Shown here: piece after piece, positions 14,245-17,324 of the stretch
How positions within the stretch are numbered: position 1 is the stretch's first letter
How the letters are laid out: each line of letters starts with the position of its first letter
Source of the DNA: an uncultured Prevotella sp.
GTDB lineage: Bacteria > Bacteroidota > Bacteroidia > Bacteroidales > Bacteroidaceae
Reading direction: 5' to 3'
Assembly (NCBI GenBank): GCA_900770845.1
Contig: CAAGLS010000069.1
Span: 1 to 17,324, forward strand
DNA length: 17,324 nt
Translations under genes and position numbers: made by a program
The notes under the pieces: model-generated
Database searches by the model: none
What the model saw: the letters and a program-made list of their open reading frames with translations, nothing else
Told to the model about the DNA's origin: nothing

Positions 14245-15788
14245 ACGTTTTCCTCCTTGCTTTTGGTTTCTTGAAATAGGATGGTGTAGAGCGTCAGGCA
14301 GTCTCCCGCGGCAATGGTGTTGGTGTGCCTGAGGCGGGAGAGCTTGTCGATGAGAGGCATCGCTTTGGGGTCGTCCTGGTTGATCTGCCTCAGTCTCTTG
14401 AGGTGCTGCTGGCTGCGCCCCGACCCTTCCTTGAGCAGGGTGAGCCATTGGCGAAGCCCCGTGCGCACGCCCTCTTGGCCGTTGAGCTTCTTAGTTGCCT
14501 CCATCAGGTCTTCAATGGTCAGATATTCTTCTGGACTCTTGCCAATGAAGTACGGCCCGCACTGCAGCGACTCGGGAGCATTGCTGTCCACAGGCTTGGA
14601 AGCTTTGCCGTCTTCCGTCTTCAGCGTGAGCTCACGGGCGACGATGTCCTTATAGTTGGTGATGAAGCTGTCCTGCACCTTATGGAACATGAGGCACGAC
14701 TGCTTGCGTCCGCTTTTCGTCTTGGCCTCGGTGCAGAGTTCCTCGGCAAGGTTGTAGGCGTAGTAGAACGGGAAGCTGGACTTCACGAAAGCCACACCGG
14801 CACATGCGGTCAGACAGGTTCTTCCATCGTCAAACACTTTATTGTCCGCAAGCATCCTGCCCATTTTCAGCCCAGTGTTCTTCTCAAAGGCCTTGAGATA
14901 GGCTTCGGTGTAGGCGATGGCTAAGTCGCCCCTGATGATGACGGTCATGTCGTCGCCGCCCAGCACCACGGGGCGGATGGGGATGCGTCCCTTTTCTTTC
15001 CACTCCTGCCCTTCGGAAATCGCATCGTAAGCCTCCTTGGCTGAAGCGATGGTGGCTTCGTCGAGTCTTTCGGAGAAGTCCCGGTACTCGTCTTTTTTCC
15101 CGCCTATCTTCCGCACAATCTTTCCCAATCCGTTGCCGTCGGCATGAATGATGGCTATCCAGTCGTTCTTGCCGGTGATTCCGCTGATGTCGGAGGCGAC
15201 ACGCTCTTTCTCATTCGGCAACTTGGCTTTAGGGTCGCCGTAAAAACTCTTGGCGCACAGCCGAGGTGTGTCGTTGGCTTTGAGCTTGGCACGTGTGGCG
15301 GCATCCACATATTCGCCTTTATACTTTTCAACGATGGGCAGTCCCGTCTGCCGGGCGCGTTCCATTCCCAACAGTCCGGCAGTGACAGTGCCGAGAGGAT
15401 GATTCCTCTCTTCGCGCAGCTTTTCCTCAAGCCTCAACACGGCCCTTCCGAAATCCTCTTCCTTGTCATACTTGACCACCGCCTGGCTGATGGTGATTCC
15501 GGGGGCCTCGCGCATGACTCTCTTGGGAAACTCCCTTACGACTCTTGCGCAGTAGTCTCTGTTGCTGAACACATATTTCACGTTGCCGGCGGCCGAGATG
15601 ACCTTTTCAGCAGCCACACCAAGGTGGGTCTCGTCGTTGCCCTTTTCTGATTGCAACAACTCTTCAAAGCTCCTTGTGCAAATATTCTCAACAAGCTCGC
15701 TTGCTCCGGCGATGTCCTTCAGCTCGTTTGTCTTGAATATGAAGCCTTGAATGCCTTGCACGGCTGCTCCATAGAGATATTTTACCAT
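14241..15788 (-). CDS. cas10: Cas10 large subunit lacking the HD nuclease domain
   Basis: A 515-residue Cas10 that begins directly with the first palm-type domain (YLYGAAVQGIQGFIFKTNEL...IAGASELVE), as in the middle part of Cmr2. There is no N-terminal HD motif, so the single-stranded DNase found in many Cas10 proteins is absent. The second palm has the nucleotide-binding segment IIHADGNGLGK (213-223, D217) and the catalytic VVLGGDDMTVII (274-285, GGDD at 277-280). In known systems these make cyclic oligoadenylate from ATP when target RNA binds. A helical C-terminal part (about 430-515) corresponds to domain D4. The start is 13 bases after the cas6 stop; no ribosome binding site is visible. 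With two CARF effectors downstream, this is best read as a signalling-only Cas10. Confidence 0.95.
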   Translation of the reverse strand: MVKYLYGAAVQGIQGFIFKTNELKDIAGASELVENICTRSFEELLQSEKGNDETHLGVAAEKVISAAGNVKYVFSNRDYCARVVREFPKRVMREAPGITISQAVVKYDKEEDFGRAVLRLEEKLREERNHPLGTVTAGLLGMERARQTGLPIVEKYKGEYVDAATRAKLKANDTPRLCAKSFYGDPKAKLPNEKERVASDISGITGKNDWIAIIHADGNGLGKIVRKIGGKKDEYRDFSERLDEATIASAKEAYDAISEGQEWKEKGRIPIRPVVLGGDDMTVIIRGDLAIAYTEAYLKAFEKNTGLKMGRMLADNKVFDDGRTCLTACAGVAFVKSSFPFYYAYNLAEELCTEAKTKSGRKQSCLMFHKVQDSFITNYKDIVARELTLKTEDGKASKPVDSNAPESLQCGPYFIGKSPEEYLTIEDLMEATKKLNGQEGVRTGLRQWLTLLKEGSGRSQQHLKRLRQINQDDPKAMPLIDKLSRLRHTNTIAAGDCLTLYTILFQETKSKEENV

Positions 15789-15801
15789 AAAGATGATGTT
15801 G

Positions 15802-16488
15802 TTATTGTCTGTTTTCGTTCTTCAATTCTGTAACGGTTCCAAAGCCCAAACTGGCATGTTTGCCCAGCCCTATGTATTCTGGTATGGTCAGATTGCTGAG
15901 GAATGTGGCGTCCAATGCCATGAATCCATCTTTCTTGTATTTTATGATTCTTGGCTCCGACAGGAATGAAATGTCGATATGGAGTGGCACGCTCACGATG
16001 ATGTCCAGGCCTTTCAACATGGCGAGCAGGTTGCCCGTTAGGATGCGGTTGAGCATCATCACCCTCTCCTCCAAGCTCTCTGTGTCCTTGAATCGTCGAT
16101 AGTTGTCTTGGTTGAGGGGCAGCCAGTTGTGGATTCTGTATTTGTGGCGCGCCTCATCGTCTACGGCAATTTCGTAGGACTTCCCGTCCATCGACTCCAC
16201 GGTCAAATCGACTTGACGCGACCCAATGCGAAACCTGAAGTTGTTGCCCTCAAAGAAGTCCCAGATGCTTTCCGTCCCCTTGCCAACGCCGACGATGGCT
16301 GCCTTGCCCTTGATTGTCTTGTATTGGATAAGGGGATAGGCATAACGAAAGCCTTCGCCTATATGATTGTGGAACAGCACGGAGTCGCGAGGCAGAGCCT
16401 TGATGACAGCTCCGCGAAACCAAGGGAGTTCCCACTGTCGCAAAGTCGTGTTGAATAATATGTTTAGTGTCTCAATTATTGTCATCAT
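15802..16488 (-). CDS. cas6: Cas6 crRNA-processing endoribonuclease
   Basis: A 228-residue Cas6 and first gene of the operon. It would cleave the array transcript at the 3' base of each repeat, leaving an 8-nt tag. The N-terminus (IIETLNILFNTTLRQWELPWFRGAVI) and the following SVLFHNHIGEGFRYAYPLIQ and GKAAIVGVGKG are typical of Bacteroidota Cas6. The C-terminal glycine-rich loop is YIGLGKHASLGFGTV. H39 and H41 (LFHNH, numbered from the second ATG) are candidate catalytic histidines, but I cannot fix which is used. Two adjacent ATGs (16488 and 16485) are the likely starts. An upstream in-frame TTG at 16539 is less likely. No strong ribosome binding site is seen. Confidence 0.9.
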   Translation of the reverse strand: MMTIIETLNILFNTTLRQWELPWFRGAVIKALPRDSVLFHNHIGEGFRYAYPLIQYKTIKGKAAIVGVGKGTESIWDFFEGNNFRFRIGSRQVDLTVESMDGKSYEIAVDDEARHKYRIHNWLPLNQDNYRRFKDTESLEERVMMLNRILTGNLLAMLKGLDIIVSVPLHIDISFLSEPRIIKYKKDGFMALDATFLSNLTIPEYIGLGKHASLGFGTVTELKNENRQ

Positions 16489-16538
16489 GAGTAGTTTTTT
16501 CAAACGAATTAGGTTGCGGTGGGGAATCAGGCTCTCCA

Positions 16539-16585
16539 AGAGTCCTCTAAAGATGCTACAACATGTTATGCATTATAAGGACTCT
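16539..16585 (-). repeat. Stem-forming inverted repeat in the cas operon 5' leader
   Basis: Eight-base perfect arms (AGAGTCCT at 16539-16546 and AGGACTCT at 16578-16585) flank 31 bases. They lie within the predicted 120-base untranslated leader between the operon promoter and cas6. An 8-bp AACATGTT palindrome (16560-16567) lies in the loop. This could fold in the mRNA or be a protein site; it may also be chance. Confidence 0.35.
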
Positions 16586-16612
16586 GTTTTGAGGCAGATT
16601 GCTTTGCACTCG

Positions 16613-16620
16613 CAAATATA
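16613..16620 (-). promoter_or_regulatory. Probable cas operon promoter (-7 element)
   Basis: The minus strand reads TATATTTG, a perfect match to the Bacteroidota -7 consensus TAnnTTTG. It lies about 125 bases before cas6 and no better match is closer. No TTG is found 18-21 bases upstream. Instead that region holds a 13-bp palindrome AATAAGCCTTATT (16634-16646), which could be an operator. Transcription would start near 16606. Confidence 0.5.
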
Positions 16621-16676
16621 CAACATATTTTATAATAAGCCTTATTTTTCTCGCATTATTTCTTGGCTGGTTCTTA

Positions 16677-16710
16677 GGGTGTTCAATTTGTTGTACCCAT
16701 TTTTGAACGA
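16677..16710 (+). repeat. Left copy of a 34-bp inverted repeat pair
   Basis: This stretch, with core TTTGTTGTACCC, matches the reverse complement of 17105-17138 at 29 of 34 positions. The two copies enclose about 390 bases that include the 22-bp tandem repeats. It may be part of a dispersed element. Other copies outside the window cannot be seen. Confidence 0.6.
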
Positions 16711-16822
16711 GTTCTTGAATACAAACTCGTGGAAAATATATTGTCGTGGCTTCGCCAATGTGTGACCGCCAATCCCCCAAATGGTAATGAAAAATTGTCA
16801 TGATGGCTTGTGAGTGTGTGTG

Positions 16823-16904
16823 GCAGTTGTCGCACAGTTGTGCGACAGCTGCTCTATTGTTGTGCGACGGTTGCTCTATTGTTGTGTGACAGTTGTCACA
16901 CAAC
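16823..16904. repeat. 22-bp tandem repeats with two strong hairpins
   Basis: A 22-bp unit beginning TTGTGCGAC and ending CTCTATTG occurs at 16838-16859 and 16860-16881 with two differences. A partial third unit lies at 16882-16897. The flanks add symmetry: 16823-16836 pairs with 16839-16852 (14-base arms, one G-T mismatch, 2-base spacer). GTTGTGTGAC (16881-16890) pairs perfectly with 16895-16904 around a 4-base AGTT loop. The GTCGCACA/TGTGCGAC theme therefore appears repeatedly in both orientations, as expected of iterated protein sites or of a structured RNA. Confidence 0.75.
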
Positions 16905-17104
16905 ATGGATGTCCCTTGCCTTGTGTAGTTTGCCAAAGGCACGCTACAAGCAAACAACCGCAGGAGAGTGGCTCGGGCCACGACGCCTAAAAGGAATGCC
17001 CCAGCCTGTTTTTTGTTGACAAACAATTTCAAGCCTTTACAAATGCAGCCCATCAAGCCGATGAAGCCCTTTGGGACTGTAGTTTTGGAGGGGGATGGAA
17101 AAAT

Positions 17105-17138
17105 TCTTTCAAAAGAGGGTACAACAAACTGAACTCCC
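17105..17138 (-). repeat. Right copy of a 34-bp inverted repeat pair
   Basis: Reverse-complement partner of the copy at 16677-16710, with the same 12-base core (GGGTACAACAAA on the plus strand) and five mismatches in total. Confidence 0.6.
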
Positions 17139-17216
17139 TATTGGCGAAGTCAGCACATGCAGAGGGGCGGAGGCAAAAAATCTCGGAAAGTGAGGGGTTA
17201 TTCCAATTAATATCGC

Positions 17217-17224
17217 TATATTTG
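17217..17224 (+). promoter_or_regulatory. Probable rightward promoter (-7 element) for the gene at the window edge
   Basis: TATATTTG on the plus strand is a perfect TAnnTTTG -7 element followed by GCAGG. The -33 region lacks a clear TTG. It points away from the cas operon, toward the ATG at 17302. Confidence 0.45.
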
Positions 17225-17246
17225 CAGGTTGTTACCCCCCAAGCGT

Positions 17247-17268
17247 CTTCCGCCGTGCACGACGGAGG
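17247..17268. repeat. GC-rich palindrome in the predicted 5' leader of the divergent gene
   Basis: Eleven-base arms (CTTCCGCCGTG and CACGACGGAGG) are adjacent, with two pyrimidine mismatches that would be G-U pairs on one strand. In RNA this would fold as a stem with a tight TGCA loop. It sits between the predicted promoter and the ATG, so it could be a leader hairpin or an operator. Confidence 0.4.
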
Positions 17269-17301
17269 GCAAGGAGGGGGACTTTGACGAAGACAAAACA
17301 A

Positions 17302-17324
17302 ATGCAACTAACCATCAATGTACG
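17302..17324 (+). CDS. Start of an unidentified divergent gene (partial)
   Basis: An ATG at 17302 opens seven codons (MQLTINV) before the window ends. Support is the rightward promoter-like element about 80 bases upstream. A GGAGG at 17273-17277 is too far (about 24 bases) to be its ribosome binding site. Too little is present to say what it encodes. Confidence 0.3.

Larger units (their letters stand above)
16489..17301. other. Intergenic region of about 0.8 kb between the cas operon and a divergent gene
   Basis: No convincing protein gene is present. Open frames here (the longest runs on the minus strand, 16556-17056) span the predicted operon promoter and translate the hairpin repeat into CDNCHT motifs, with no recognisable family. 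The region contains the predicted cas promoter and leader, a 22-bp tandem repeat with hairpins (16823-16904), an inverted pair of 34-bp repeats (16677 and 17105) and a rightward promoter-like element at 17217. Confidence 0.6.

Noticed and set aside
16556..17056. 166-codon open frame on the minus strand with two CDNCHT motifs that suggest a zinc-binding protein
   Set aside because: The CDNCHT motifs are the 22-bp repeats being translated; the frame covers the predicted cas promoter and has no recognisable domain.
17053..17307. 84-codon minus-strand open frame (NREFSLLYPLLKEF)
   Set aside because: It overlaps a predicted rightward promoter and reads through a dispersed-type repeat; no start signal or family is visible.

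Overview
The window is a nearly complete type III CRISPR-Cas locus on the minus strand. Thirteen protein genes run leftward as one tightly packed operon from about 16.5 kb to 0.49 kb. They are followed by a short CRISPR array in the same orientation. The host is probably a member of the Bacteroidota, perhaps the Prevotella group. The reasons are promoter elements of the Bacteroidota type (-7 TAnnTTTG, with TTG 19 bases upstream at the array), mostly weak ribosome binding sites, roughly balanced G+C by eye, and Cas protein families (TIGR03986, TIGR04423, TIGR02221-like, primase-polymerase type B) that I know best from this phylum. The genus is inference.

Layout in order of transcription (right to left): cas6; cas10 with an intact GGDD palm motif but no N-terminal HD nuclease; a single-domain Csm3-like RAMP; a Csx10-like RAMP; a tandem double Csm3-like RAMP; a small TIGR04423-type protein; a very large TIGR03986-type RAMP with a coiled-coil and helical C-terminal extension; a CARF-HEPN effector; an internally deleted helicase pseudogene; a second CARF-HEPN effector carrying an extra C-terminal domain; cas1; a CRISPR-associated primase-polymerase; cas2 with an N-terminal extension; and a TPR/OB-fold-like protein. 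The array has three repeats and two spacers. Its last (leader-distal) repeat is degenerate, and it has its own promoter in the gap after the operon.

Working model: Cas6 cuts the array transcript. Cas10 and the RAMP proteins form a crRNA-guided complex (III-D-like by the presence of Csx10) that recognises and probably cleaves target RNA. The Cas10 palm would make cyclic oligoadenylate, and the two CARF-HEPN RNases would respond to it. One of these carries a C-terminal module that could be a built-in signal-degrading (ring nuclease-like) domain. Cas1, Cas2, the primase-polymerase and the TPR/OB protein form an adaptation module next to the array, possibly with DNA synthesis during spacer capture.

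The right 0.8 kb has no convincing gene. It holds the likely operon promoter, a 22-bp tandem repeat with two strong hairpins, a pair of inverted dispersed-type repeats, and a probable divergent promoter leading to a gene that starts at the window edge.
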